NCBI RefSeq assembly: GCF_001429605.1
Contig: NZ_LMSS01000007.1
Span: 434,783-498,782, forward strand
Reading direction: 5' to 3'
DNA length: 64,000 nt
Source: Phycicoccus sp. Soil802
Lineage (GTDB): Bacteria > Actinomycetota > Actinomycetes > Actinomycetales > Dermatophilaceae
The notes under the pieces were generated by a model. That model had not been told where the DNA came from. It did no database searches and worked only from the letters and a program-made list of their open reading frames with translations. Positions 43,739-52,569 of the stretch are shown here, one piece after another; positions within the stretch are counted from its first letter, which is position 1, and the number at the start of each line of letters is the position of its first letter. A program made the translations under genes and the position numbers.

Positions 43739-45223
43739 ATGGAACTGGATCTGCTGGATCACCACGAGGCAATCTTCATCGGCGGCGCGTGGGTGCCATC
43801 GGCTTCCCGCGAGCGGATCGACGTGGTATCGCCCTGGAGCGAGGAAGTCATTGCCTCCGTGCCTTCGGGCTCACGTGCTGACGTGGACCAGGCCGTCTCG
43901 GCGGCGCAGCATGCGCTCACCACTGGGCCCTGGCCCGCCATGGCTCTCGAGGCCCGCGTGGCGATCATCCGGCGCTTGCGGGAACAGCTGGTCCAGCACA
44001 GCGAGACACTGGCGCGATTGATCACCGAGGAAATGGGCTGCCCGATCGCCCAGAGCCGGGCGATCCAGGTCGTCAATCCGGTACGCATCCTCGATGGCTA
44101 CCTCGAGGCCGTCGAGACCTACCCGTTCCGCGAGCTGCGGCACACCGTCGCGGGTCATGCCCTGGTGACACGCGCGCCAGTTGGCGTGGTCGCGGCAGTG
44201 GTGCCGTGGAACGTGCCCGCGTCCTTGACGATCCAGAAGGTCGTCCCAGCCCTGCTGACGGGTTGCACCGTCGTCCTGAAACCGGCACCGGAGACGCCCC
44301 TCGACGCCTACCTGCTGGCGCACATGCTCCGCGAGGCCGGACTCCCCGACGGCGTGGTCAACATCGTGCCCGCCGACCGTGACGTTAGTGAGTACCTCGT
44401 GACGCACCCGGGCGTCGCCAAGGTGACCTTCACCGGCTCCAGTGCCGCCGGCAAGCGGATCGCTTCGCTGTGCGGCCAGGATCTGCGGCGAGTCACGCTC
44501 GAGCTAGGCGGCAAGTCAGCGGCGGTCATCCTGGACGACGCGGACCTTGACCTGGTCACGTCGTCGTTGCGCATGGGGTCCTTCCGCAACAACGGTCAGG
44601 TGTGCAGCCTGAAGACCCGGCTCGTCGTTCCTGAGCACAAGCAGGCTGAACTGGTCGACCGTCTCAACGGGATGATCGACACGATGGCCATAGGCGACCC
44701 GCACGACGAGCACACCGAGATCGGCCCTTTGGTGAGCTCACGACAACGTGAGCGGGTCGAGGGCTACATCGCCGCAGGCCGAGCCGGAAACGGACGCCTC
44801 GTGCGGGGCGGTGGGCGCCCCGCCGGGCTGGACCGCGGCTGGTTCGTCGAGCCGACGGTGTTCGTCGACGTCGATCCGGACGAGACCATTGCCCAGGAGG
44901 AGATCTTCGGGCCCGTCGTCGCGGTCATCCCTTATCGGACGGAGCAGGAAGCGGTCGACATCGCCAACAACTCGACGTACGGCCTGAACGGCTCTGTCTT
45001 CACGACGGACATCGAGCGCGGCCTGCGTGTCGCCAGCCGTATCCAGACCGGCACGGTGGAGCTGAACGGCAGCCCGGCTGGGTTCGGTGTGCCGATGGGT
45101 GGGGTGAAGTCCAGCGGCTTGGGACGCGAGTTCGGCCCAGAGGGCCTCGAGCCCTTCGTCGAGCTCAAGTCCATCGGGGTCTCGGCCGAGGTCGCGGACA
45201 GGCTGCAGACGCCAGCACTCTGA
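43739..45223 (+). CDS. Aldehyde dehydrogenase
   Basis: 494 residues from ATG 43739 (AGGAG 5 bp upstream; ATG 43736 also in frame). LELGGKSAAVILDDADLD, NNGQVCSLKTRLVV and EEIFGPVVAVIPY are the catalytic motifs. It resembles the ALDH at 25204. It is convergent with mftF, 50 bp away, and transcribed toward the mycofactocin genes, and could serve primary alcohols oxidised through mycofactocin-linked enzymes; that link is by position only. Confidence 0.9.
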   Translation: MELDLLDHHEAIFIGGAWVPSASRERIDVVSPWSEEVIASVPSGSRADVDQAVSAAQHALTTGPWPAMALEARVAIIRRLREQLVQHSETLARLITEEMGCPIAQSRAIQVVNPVRILDGYLEAVETYPFRELRHTVAGHALVTRAPVGVVAAVVPWNVPASLTIQKVVPALLTGCTVVLKPAPETPLDAYLLAHMLREAGLPDGVVNIVPADRDVSEYLVTHPGVAKVTFTGSSAAGKRIASLCGQDLRRVTLELGGKSAAVILDDADLDLVTSSLRMGSFRNNGQVCSLKTRLVVPEHKQAELVDRLNGMIDTMAIGDPHDEHTEIGPLVSSRQRERVEGYIAAGRAGNGRLVRGGGRPAGLDRGWFVEPTVFVDVDPDETIAQEEIFGPVVAVIPYRTEQEAVDIANNSTYGLNGSVFTTDIERGLRVASRIQTGTVELNGSPAGFGVPMGGVKSSGLGREFGPEGLEPFVELKSIGVSAEVADRLQTPAL

Positions 45224-45273
45224 GCAACCTGCCGCGGCCGGGCACTGTGCGGTGCTGACCTCTGCAGGTGGGG

Positions 45274-46713
45274 TCACCCCTCCCTTCTCGTGTCACCCTT
45301 CAAAGGCGGGTCGCGATGGACCATTCGCGGGAGCAGCACGCGAGTCGACCTTCCGCGCACCGCCCCGGCCCAGAGCCCTGCCCCGTAGGCCAGGTCGTCC
45401 AACCTGCGACCGGCTGCGTAAGACCCCAGACCGATCTCGCGTCGGTGGCGGCCATGCGAGACGAGGGTGTCGACGACGACGGCGACCGCCACCGCGCGAC
45501 GCAACCGCCGCGAGAAGGGAAGAGCAGCCGCGGTCAGGGGCCACCAATGACGCAGCATCAGACCAGACTCCTGACGCACCGCCCAGCCCAGTCCCTCCAC
45601 GGCGAGCCGCACCGCCAGCCGTCCGCGATCGCAACCTGCCGGGAGCTTGCGGTGGACGACCCATGTCGCGTGCGCCAGCGCGGCCGCGACGACAGCTGGA
45701 GACCACCGGCGCTGCGCCAAGACAGCCAGCGCCGCCGCGGCATACGTGATCGTGAACGCCGCGGGGGCGACCAGGTCACCGTGCCGGGCTGCGAGCGGCG
45801 CACCTCCGGTCCCGTAGTCGAACTTGCGGGCCAGCCAGCTCCTCAGGGAGCTTCGCGCCTGGTGTTCCACCACCTGATCCGGGTCATACCTGGCTCTCCA
45901 GCCGCGCTGCACGAGCCGCCAGACGAGGTCCACGTCCTCGCCGATCCGCATGGTCTCGTCGAACCCCCCGATTTCCGCGACCGCCATGGTCCTGGCGATG
46001 ATGCACGCGCTGGGGACCCAGGCGACCGCGCCACCGGGCCGCACGCCGGACGGCTTTCCACCGAGGTCGAGCGAGGACGCGACTGCGTCGTACCTCTCGA
46101 ACCACGGGGGGTCGACAGGGCGCGACTGGCCCTTCACCAAGGGCGCCACCAGGCCCAGGTCCGGATCGGCGAAGTGAAGGGCAAGGCGCCGTAGCACCCG
46201 AGCGTCTGCTGTGACGTCGGAGTCGACGAACGCCACCAGTGGTGTGTCGACATGAGCGAGGCCAGCATTGCGAGCCCCCGCGGGCCCGAGATTTTCGTGC
46301 AACGCCACCAGCTGCGCTCCATGCCTGGCCACGACGGAGGCTAGCGCTGACGGGTCAGTTGAGGCGTCGTCCACGACGAGGCAGCGCAGCTCAGGGCGAA
46401 GGCCACCCAAGAGCCGATCCAGCTCACCAGCGCGGTCACGAGCCGGAATGACGACAGTCAGCTCCGACGAGTCGCTGACCGCGCCGTCTGGCAGCAGGGG
46501 GACGCCAAGGTCCGTGGCGAGCAGGCGGTCGGCGACCAGCTGTGAGGCACCATCCCGGACCTCGACGATCCCGCAACAGAAGACCTTCATCGCCTCGGCA
46601 CTGAACCGCAACGCTCTCATCGGCGCGCCACCGACCACTACACGTCCCGAGTCGACGACTCGGACGTCATCGCGCAGCCGCACCCGGAAACCGTCAGGCA
46701 GTCCAGCTTTCAC
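45274..46713 (-). CDS. mftF: MftF, mycofactocin glycosyltransferase
   Basis: 479 residues, GTG start overlapping the SDR stop (GTGA). A GT2 fold is clear: ELTVVIPARDRAGELDRLL, LVVDDASTDPSALAS, NLGPAGARNAGLAHV and the DxD-type VAFVDSDVTAD. VRPGGAVAWVPSACIIARTM and GEDVDLVWRLVQRGWRARYD follow, and the C-terminal part is hydrophobic. In known clusters MftF adds an oligosaccharide (beta-1,4-glucan) to premycofactocin. Last gene of the mft operon. Confidence 0.93.
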   Translation of the reverse strand: MKAGLPDGFRVRLRDDVRVVDSGRVVVGGAPMRALRFSAEAMKVFCCGIVEVRDGASQLVADRLLATDLGVPLLPDGAVSDSSELTVVIPARDRAGELDRLLGGLRPELRCLVVDDASTDPSALASVVARHGAQLVALHENLGPAGARNAGLAHVDTPLVAFVDSDVTADARVLRRLALHFADPDLGLVAPLVKGQSRPVDPPWFERYDAVASSLDLGGKPSGVRPGGAVAWVPSACIIARTMAVAEIGGFDETMRIGEDVDLVWRLVQRGWRARYDPDQVVEHQARSSLRSWLARKFDYGTGGAPLAARHGDLVAPAAFTITYAAAALAVLAQRRWSPAVVAAALAHATWVVHRKLPAGCDRGRLAVRLAVEGLGWAVRQESGLMLRHWWPLTAAALPFSRRLRRAVAVAVVVDTLVSHGRHRREIGLGSYAAGRRLDDLAYGAGLWAGAVRGRSTRVLLPRMVHRDPPLKGDTRREG

Positions 46714-47504
46714 GCGTGGAACCCCCCATCAGCGTGCAGCACGCTCCCATTGACCACAGCACCTTCCAGCGAGCAGCAGAATGCGATGGCGGCAGCGACT
46801 TCCTCCGGGTCGAGCAGGCGCTTGAGCAGCTGGTGCGCGGCAAGCTGGTCTGGGCTGTTGAGGTCGTAGAGATCGGCCGATGCGCTCAACATCGCGGTCC
46901 GCGTGGAACCCGGCGACACGGCCGCCGCCGTGACACCGGTACCGACAAGGTCGGCCGCGAGCCCTTTCACCAGTCCGACCACGGCGTGCTTGGCCATGCC
47001 GTACCCACCGAGACGGTAGAGACCGCGCGTTCCCGCGGCGGAGGCGACGGCCACGAATCGACCCCCTGAGGGGTTGGGTCCGCCGAGCATCACGGGGAGG
47101 GTCTCCGCAGCGGTGTTCCAGACGCCCCGGACGTCGATGTCCCACAGGAGGTCCAGGTCCTCTTGGCTGCTCTCCCAGAGGGGGCCGCCACCGTTGACGA
47201 TCGCGGCTGCCGCAACCACACAGTCGAGCCGCCCCCAGCGGTCGAGGGCCTGCGTGACGGCGGCACGCAGTGATGCCCGGTCACGGACGTCCGCGATCGT
47301 GAGCTCGAGCTGCCCGGGAAACTCGGCGGCAAGGGCGTTGAGCTCCTCGGGCGTCGCCATCGGATAGCCGATTCCTGGGGGAACGTCCTCACCCACACAC
47401 CAGTCGAGGGCCAAAACGGCATATCCGTCGCGCGCCAACCGGCGGACGGTGGCGGCGCCGATTCCACGGGCAGCGCCCGTCACGAGAGCGACACGAGCAC
47501 TCAC
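46710..47504 (-). CDS. Mycofactocin-associated SDR oxidoreductase
   Basis: 264 residues, GTG start at 47504 overlapping the mftE stop. VALVTGAARGIGAATVRRLA, SAAGTRGLYRLGGYGMAKHAVVG (AAGTRGLYRLGGYGMAKHA, with YxxxK) and an insertion after strand 2 (CVGEDVPPGIGYPMATPEEL) match the SDR subfamily typically encoded inside mycofactocin clusters between mftE and mftF. Role may be in cofactor maturation or as a mycofactocin-using dehydrogenase. Tight coupling on both sides (4-bp overlaps) supports a dedicated role. Confidence 0.88.
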   Translation of the reverse strand: MSARVALVTGAARGIGAATVRRLARDGYAVLALDWCVGEDVPPGIGYPMATPEELNALAAEFPGQLELTIADVRDRASLRAAVTQALDRWGRLDCVVAAAAIVNGGGPLWESSQEDLDLLWDIDVRGVWNTAAETLPVMLGGPNPSGGRFVAVASAAGTRGLYRLGGYGMAKHAVVGLVKGLAADLVGTGVTAAAVSPGSTRTAMLSASADLYDLNSPDQLAAHQLLKRLLDPEEVAAAIAFCCSLEGAVVNGSVLHADGGFHA

Positions 47505-48244
47505 GTGGGGATCACCTCCGGGACCAAGAACATCCCTCGGTGGTTGACCAGCCCAGCCCTGGTCGCGAGCGCGACGTCGAGTGCCATGTTCTTCAAGAGG
47601 CGAAGCCCTTCCCGGGCGGTGGCCCCCGTCGGGTCGCCCAGCACGCCGTTCGGCGAGAGTGGTCGCACGCCGTGCTCGACCAGAGCGGGGAGCAGTTGCG
47701 CAATGGGCGTGGTGTTCCCGGCCTGCGCCCGGCGCAAGCGCACGGAGCGCGGCCGGAGGTGCAGCATCAGGGAGGTCTCCGTGAAGCCCGCGTGGGCGTC
47801 GACGTGCTCGGTCGCGCAGGGGGACCACCCGACCTCATGGCCCTCACGGCGCAGCTGGATGACAGCCGCCGAAAGCGCGGCGATGTTGCCACCATGGCCG
47901 TTGACGAATACCACGCGGTCCGACCAGGTCAGTAGAGACCGTGTCACCTCGACGAGAAGGAGTGTCAGAGCATCGCCGCCGATGGACACGGTGCCCGGGA
48001 AGGCTTGGTGCTCACCGCTGGAGCCGTACGCCAGGACAGGCGCGACGTAGACATCGGGCCCCAAGAGGGCCGCCGCCGCCTCACTGACCGCCCTGGCAAT
48101 CACGGAGTCGGTGTCAAGTGGGAGGTGGGGGCCGTGCTGCTCGAGGGCGCCGACCGGCACCAGGACCGTGGCGCCGTTGGGTACCTCTGGCCAGACTGCT
48201 TCGGCCAAGCCGAATGCCGTCGGGGCCTGCGGTCCGGACGTCAT
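47501..48244 (-). CDS. mftE: MftE, mycofactocin precursor peptidase (creatininase family)
   Basis: 247 residues from ATG 48244, which overlaps the mftD stop (ATGA). LVPVGALEQHGPHLPLDTD and VFVNGHGGNIAAL are the metal-binding motifs of the creatininase fold. MftE releases the C-terminal Val-Tyr-derived dipeptide from the modified MftA peptide. The frame is open further upstream into mftD but homology starts at 48244. Confidence 0.95.
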   Translation of the reverse strand: MTSGPQAPTAFGLAEAVWPEVPNGATVLVPVGALEQHGPHLPLDTDSVIARAVSEAAAALLGPDVYVAPVLAYGSSGEHQAFPGTVSIGGDALTLLLVEVTRSLLTWSDRVVFVNGHGGNIAALSAAVIQLRREGHEVGWSPCATEHVDAHAGFTETSLMLHLRPRSVRLRRAQAGNTTPIAQLLPALVEHGVRPLSPNGVLGDPTGATAREGLRLLKNMALDVALATRAGLVNHRGMFLVPEVIPT

Positions 48245-49512
48245 GGACGAGTCGAGGGGACGCCCGCTCCCCCAGCGGGTGCCATGCTGTCGCTCACACC
48301 GAGAGCGCGGTGGAAGGACTCCGGCACCAGCAGGTGCTCGAGGCCCAGCTCCTGCACCGAGCCGACCCCCAGGCCACGTAGCGCAGAGTCGATTCCTCCC
48401 TGGAGGACATCGAGGACGTTCTCCACGCCAGCCTGCCCGTTCGCGGCCAGCCCCCACAGGTAGGCACGTCCGATCATGACGGCCTTGGCGCCCAGAGCGA
48501 CCGCCTTGACCACGTCGGAGCCTCGGCGGACACCGCCATCCATGACGACATCGATCTGGTCGCCCACAGCGTCGGCGATGGGCTTGACCATGCGGACGGC
48601 AGCGGGGGTGCCGTCGAGGTTGTTGCCGCCATGATTGGAGACGCTGATGGCCGTGGCTCCGGCGTCCACCGCGCGAAGCGCGTCGTCGACGCGGCACACG
48701 CCCTTGAGCATGAACGGGCCTCCCCACTGCTCGCGCATCCACTCGACGTCGGACCAGGTGGGCGGCGGAGTGGTCATCCACTCGTAGTAGGCCTCAAAGA
48801 AAGTCGGCGCATCGCCGCCGGGCGCAGCCAAGTTGGGTGCGGTGAGATCGGGCAAGCCCCCCGCCATGGCGAAGTCGCGCAGCCAACGTGGCCTGCTGAT
48901 GACCTTGGGAGCAAAGCGCAGCATCGTCCGAAGGTCCACTCGCTCCGGGATCTCAGGACTCCCCCAGTCACGGCCCATCGAGAAGGACCAGTCCAGGGTC
49001 GCGATCAGGCCGACTGCGCCCGCCGCGCGGGCTCGCTCCATCCGTTGCACCATGACGTCGCGGTTCCCGGTCCAGTACATCTGGAACAGGGTCGGCGCAC
49101 CGGTGGCCACGACATCCTCGACCGACCTGCTTGCGAAGTTGGACAGTCCCATCACCGTGCCCCTGGCGGCGGCAGCGCGAGCGACGGCCACCTCCCCATC
49201 AGGGTGCACCGCCTGGACTCCCGTGGGGCTGATCATGACCGGCAGGCTGAGCGACTGACCCATGACGGTGGTGGACAGCGTGCGCGAAGCATGCTGGCCA
49301 ACCACGTGTGGCGCGAACCCGATGTCGGTGAAGGCTCGCTCGTTGTCGTCGATGGTCTGCCCCCGCTCGGAGCCTGCGACCAGCGCGGCGTACACCGGCG
49401 CAGGGAGGCGCTTCTTGGCACGCGCCTGAGCCACGGCGACGGACTCGAACCAAGGGTTCTGCTTCCACGGGTTCTGAAGGGCGGCGCGTGACAGCCTGGG
49501 CAGCTTGGTCAT
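48241..49512 (-). CDS. mftD: MftD, pre-mycofactocin synthase (FMN alpha-hydroxyacid oxidase family)
   Basis: 423 residues. PVMISPTGVQAVHPDGEVAV, FMLKGVCRVDDALRAV, ISVSNHGGNNLDGTPA (with the active-site His) and VVMDGGVRRGSDVVKAVAL are the FMN-binding barrel motifs. MftD oxidatively deaminates the released AHDP moiety to give premycofactocin. It overlaps mftE by 4 bp. Confidence 0.95.
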   Translation of the reverse strand: MTKLPRLSRAALQNPWKQNPWFESVAVAQARAKKRLPAPVYAALVAGSERGQTIDDNERAFTDIGFAPHVVGQHASRTLSTTVMGQSLSLPVMISPTGVQAVHPDGEVAVARAAAARGTVMGLSNFASRSVEDVVATGAPTLFQMYWTGNRDVMVQRMERARAAGAVGLIATLDWSFSMGRDWGSPEIPERVDLRTMLRFAPKVISRPRWLRDFAMAGGLPDLTAPNLAAPGGDAPTFFEAYYEWMTTPPPTWSDVEWMREQWGGPFMLKGVCRVDDALRAVDAGATAISVSNHGGNNLDGTPAAVRMVKPIADAVGDQIDVVMDGGVRRGSDVVKAVALGAKAVMIGRAYLWGLAANGQAGVENVLDVLQGGIDSALRGLGVGSVQELGLEHLLVPESFHRALGVSDSMAPAGGAGVPSTRP

Positions 49513-49557
49513 CGTTGTCCTCTGTCGAGCGGGATGAGTTCGGGTGGACGCTGACCG

Positions 49558-50793
49558 TCAGCCAGGCGCGGCGTAGCCGGCAAGTGGGCTAGTTGCGCAC
49601 GCCGAAACCGGTGACGTCGTCGGCCTTCCCCGAGTCAACTGGACGAGGACCGGAGCGTTGCGGGTGGGAATGGTCCGCGAGTGGTCCTGGCTGGGCGCGG
49701 GCCGCGTGCGTTCGCTGGCGAGGGCCTGCTCGCCGTAGCCCTGGACGCATTCGGGGTCCGGGCCGTCGAGGGGCAGGCCGGTGAAGAACTTCGCCGCCAT
49801 GCAGCCACCGCGGCAGGAGTCATAGAAGGAGCACGACGCACACGCACCACCGGTCTGTGGCGACCGCAGACTGAGGAAGAGTTCCGACTCACGCCAGACG
49901 GACCCAAAACCTCCGTCGTCAAGCACGTTGCCAGCGAGGAAGGACTCGTGGATGGCGAAGGGGCAGGCATAGACGTCCCCCACCGGGTCGATCAAGCACA
50001 CCACCCGGCCTGCGCCACACAGGTTCAGTCCGGGCAAGGGCGCACCGAATGCCGACAGGTGGAAAAAGGAGTCGCCAGTCAGCACGTCGTCCCCGTGGGC
50101 CACGAGCCAGTCGTAGAGCAGCCGCTGTTGCTCGGGAAGGGGATGCAGTTCGTCCCAGACCTCGGCACCCCGTCCGGAAGGCCGCAGGCGCGTCAGCCGC
50201 AACGTCGCGCCGTAGCGCTGCGCCAACGCCTTGAACTCGTCCAGCTGCGTCACGTTCTGCCGAGTCACAACCACGGAGATCTTCGCGTCGCGGAATCCTG
50301 CGGCGGCGAGGTTCTCCAAGGCCGAGATCGCGGTGTCGTAGGACCCCGGGCCCCGGACGTAGTCGTTCACCTCGGCGGTGGCCCCGTCCAGCGAGATCTG
50401 CACGTCGACATAGTCCGTCGCGGCCAGGAACTCGGCGCGATCCGGCGTGAGTCGGATACCGTTCGTGGAGAACTTGACCCCGACCTGGTGGTCGACGGCG
50501 TACTGGAGCAGGTGCCAGAAGTCGGGCCGGATCGTCGGCTCGCCACCGCCGATGTTGACGTAGAAGACCTGCATCCGCTGGAGCTCGTCGATGACCGCTT
50601 CGCACTGTGCGGTACTGAGCTCGCGGGGATCGCGGCGTCCACTGCTAGAGAGGCAGTGCGCGCACTCGAGATTGCAGGCGTAGGTCAGCTCCCAGGTAAG
50701 GCAGATAGGAGCATCCAGGCCCTTCTCGAACTGGTCGACCAGGCGAGCCGGTGCCGTCGTGGCGGCCGGGCGAGGCTGGGTCTCCACGGTCAT
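49558..50793 (-). CDS. mftC: MftC, mycofactocin radical SAM maturase
   Basis: 411 residues; ATG overlaps the mftB stop (ATGA). The radical-SAM cluster is C40, C44 and C47 in CNLECAHC. GGGEPTIRPDF is the SAM-binding segment. The C-terminal SPASM region has GRVVCLIDPVGDVYACPF and GGACASCSFYDSCRGGCMAA for auxiliary iron-sulfur clusters. MftC decarboxylates and cross-links the C-terminal Val-Tyr of MftA. Confidence 0.97.
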   Translation of the reverse strand: MTVETQPRPAATTAPARLVDQFEKGLDAPICLTWELTYACNLECAHCLSSSGRRDPRELSTAQCEAVIDELQRMQVFYVNIGGGEPTIRPDFWHLLQYAVDHQVGVKFSTNGIRLTPDRAEFLAATDYVDVQISLDGATAEVNDYVRGPGSYDTAISALENLAAAGFRDAKISVVVTRQNVTQLDEFKALAQRYGATLRLTRLRPSGRGAEVWDELHPLPEQQRLLYDWLVAHGDDVLTGDSFFHLSAFGAPLPGLNLCGAGRVVCLIDPVGDVYACPFAIHESFLAGNVLDDGGFGSVWRESELFLSLRSPQTGGACASCSFYDSCRGGCMAAKFFTGLPLDGPDPECVQGYGEQALASERTRPAPSQDHSRTIPTRNAPVLVQLTRGRPTTSPVSACATSPLAGYAAPG

Positions 50794-51080
50794 GCCGCCG
50801 CTTCTTTCGCTCGTCGCTGCACCACGCCCGCGTGCTCAAGCCCGGCCAGCGCTGCTGCATAGGTCGCGTGCTGCTTCGGGTCTACACCCGCAGCGACCAT
50901 GGCCGAGCGCGCACATGTCTGGTCGGCGAGCAACCGGACGACCTGAACGAGCTGCGGAGTCTTCAGGAAGGTCAGCGTGCGGGTGCCGAAGTGGTACGCC
51001 AACGCCCCGAAGGGTTCGGGTCGCAGGGCTACCGACGCACTCAGGGTCCAGGCGTCGTCCAGGATCGTGCCGTCCTCCAT
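50790..51080 (-). CDS. mftB: MftB, mycofactocin peptide chaperone (PqqD-like)
   Basis: 96 residues, ATG 51080, starting 3 bp after the mftA stop. VALRPEPFGALAYHFGTRTL and FLKTPQLVQVVRLL are the RiPP-recognition-element fold of the MftB family. It binds the MftA leader and presents it to MftC. Confidence 0.95.
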   Translation of the reverse strand: MEDGTILDDAWTLSASVALRPEPFGALAYHFGTRTLTFLKTPQLVQVVRLLADQTCARSAMVAAGVDPKQHATYAAALAGLEHAGVVQRRAKEAAA

Positions 51081-51083
51081 CGC

Positions 51084-51212
51084 TCAGTACACCCCGCACA
51101 TGCCGTCGATCGAGACCTCCTCGATCAAGTCCTCCGCCACCAGATGGTCGTGCTGGTCGGGTTCGTCTTGGTGCAGTTGCTGCGGGTCATTCACGTCCTC
51201 GTGCTGGGACAT
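51084..51212 (-). CDS. mftA: MftA, mycofactocin precursor peptide
   Basis: A 42-residue peptide. The C-terminus reads EEVSIDGMCGVY then TGA, the invariant IDGMCGVY end from which mycofactocin is made (last Val-Tyr). The leader is acidic and rich in Gln, His and Asp (SQHEDVNDPQQLHQDEPDQ). ATG 51212 has GGGAGGG 6 bp upstream. Gene order mftA-B-C with tight spacing confirms the call. Confidence 0.96.
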   Translation of the reverse strand: MSQHEDVNDPQQLHQDEPDQHDHLVAEDLIEEVSIDGMCGVY

Positions 51213-51264
51213 CGTCGTCCCTCCCATACCTGTAGAGAAGCAGATTTGGCATCAAGTGCCGTTA

Positions 51265-51283
51265 GCCAGTAGACAGTACTGGC
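51265..51283. promoter_or_regulatory. Inverted repeat between mftA and mftR, candidate MftR operator
   Basis: GCCAGTA (51265-51271), 5 bp GACAG, TACTGGC (51277-51283): a perfect 7-bp inverted repeat midway in the 120-bp divergent gap. TetR proteins usually bind such sites in their own promoter region. No other strong palindrome is seen in the gap. Confidence 0.6.
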
Positions 51284-51332
51284 TCGGAGAGGCAGAAGGG
51301 AAGGCCAATCGTGCACTTGTTAAGTTCACGGG

Positions 51333-51926
51333 GTGACGAGCCAGACCCAGGGCCGACCGCCGATCACCAGCCACGCGGCCATCGAAGCCATCGCCTTCGC
51401 CATGTTCGAGGAGCACGGCTTCGAGATGACCACGATGGACGACATCGCGGCCGCGGTGGGTGTCGGCCGGCGCACCCTCTTCCGGTACTACCCCTCCAAG
51501 AACGACATCCTGTGGGGTCAGTTCGACGACAGCCTCGTCGAGTTTCGTAACAGCTTTCGTGAGGTGTCGCCCGACACACCTCCTTGGGACGCCGTCCGCA
51601 GCGCGATCCTCGCCTACAACAGCTACGACGAGGCTGCGCTGCCCCAACACAGACGGCGCATGCGTCTGCTCCTTGGCACCCCGGCACTTCTGGCGCACTC
51701 AGAGCTTCGGTATGCCGCCTGGCGCGCCGTCGTGGCGGATTTCGTCGCCGAGAGGACCCACCAACGCGCCGAGGACCTGGTCCCGGTTCTCGCCGGCCGA
51801 CTCGCACTGGCCGTGGCGATCTCCGCCTACGAGCAGTGGCTCGCTGACGGCGCCACCAGCCTGCTCGACCACATCGCCCGGGCGGCGGACGGAGTGAGCC
51901 TCCACTTCACAGAGGACTTCGGCTGA
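51333..51926 (+). CDS. mftR: MftR, TetR-family mycofactocin regulator
   Basis: 197 residues, GTG start at 51333. The N-terminal TetR helix-turn-helix reads FEMTTMDDIAAAVGVGRRTLFRYYPSKND, here given as MDDIAAAVGVGRRTLFRYYP. The remainder, with RRRMRLLLGTPALLAHSELRYAAW-type helices and SAYEQWLADG, matches the MftR-type ligand domain. Members repress mft genes and respond to long-chain acyl-CoA in mycobacteria. Divergent from mftA. Confidence 0.92.
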   Translation: MTSQTQGRPPITSHAAIEAIAFAMFEEHGFEMTTMDDIAAAVGVGRRTLFRYYPSKNDILWGQFDDSLVEFRNSFREVSPDTPPWDAVRSAILAYNSYDEAALPQHRRRMRLLLGTPALLAHSELRYAAWRAVVADFVAERTHQRAEDLVPVLAGRLALAVAISAYEQWLADGATSLLDHIARAADGVSLHFTEDFG

Positions 51927-51984
51927 AATCAGCCCGGCTCCGTCGGGTTTTACTGCTGAGGTGCACCCGCCGGCGGGCCGCCTG

Positions 51985-52269
51985 TCAGCTTGCCCACATC
52001 ATCATGGCGCCTGGGCGATGAGCCTTGGCCGCCTCGACGTGCTCGGGTGGGATGCCCGTCGCTATAAGGAGGTCGGTGTAGCGCTGCTGGCGGCGGTAGT
52101 GCTGGATGGCGGCGGCGGCGTCCAGCCGAGCCGGACTGCCGGCCGCGGCAGCCTCGTTGTCGAGGGCTTGCGTCGCGGAGATCTCGGCGCCGGACGTGGC
52201 GAGCACCTTCTTGAGCACCTCATCGACCGAGACAGGGTCGCCGAGGTCGTGTGCTGTATGGGACCTCAT
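51985..52269 (-). CDS. Hypothetical protein
   Basis: 94 residues (ATG 52269). LDAAAAIQHYRRQQRYTDLL and IPPEHVEAAKAHRPGAMMMW give it a helical look. It overlaps the RES gene by 50 bp in another frame. I do not recognise the family. It could be the displaced C-terminus of another gene in this scarred region. Confidence 0.35.
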   Translation of the reverse strand: MRSHTAHDLGDPVSVDEVLKKVLATSGAEISATQALDNEAAAAGSPARLDAAAAIQHYRRQQRYTDLLIATGIPPEHVEAAKAHRPGAMMMWAS

Positions 52270-52558
52270 CGGCCGGCGAGGTGGGGTGGTTGGCGTCGGC
52301 CGGATCCTCGTCGATCTCGTCGAGGTCGACGAGCAGCTGCGGGTCTGGCCGGAAGGCGGCGAGAACCTCTAGCAGGCAGGCAAGGAGGCCCTCTTCGGCG
52401 TAGACGGTGCGGAAATTGCCGGCCCTGTCGTCCCACCGGCCGTTGAAACGGCCGCCGGTGGCCCCTTCCGCTTGCCCGGACCACGCCCAGGGGTCAGGCT
52501 TGAAGCCGACTCGCCACACACGCTCGGCCGGGGCCGGCACTATCCGGAGTTCGGGCAC
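52220..52558 (-). CDS. RES-domain toxin-like protein, short
   Basis: 112 residues. ERVWRVGF, GGRFNGRWDD, FRTVYAEEGLLACLLEVLAA are RES-domain motifs, and the Arg, Tyr and Glu proposed as catalytic in MbcT-like NAD-degrading toxins are all in place. Typical members run 150-200 residues, and this one ends soon after DLDEIDEDPADANHPTS, so the C-terminal part is missing or frameshifted. Its partner antitoxin gene lies immediately upstream and is truncated. Activity is therefore doubtful. Confidence 0.65.
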   Translation of the reverse strand: MPELRIVPAPAERVWRVGFKPDPWAWSGQAEGATGGRFNGRWDDRAGNFRTVYAEEGLLACLLEVLAAFRPDPQLLVDLDEIDEDPADANHPTSPADEVPYSTRPRRPCLGR

Positions 52559-52569
52559 CCGTCAGGTTC

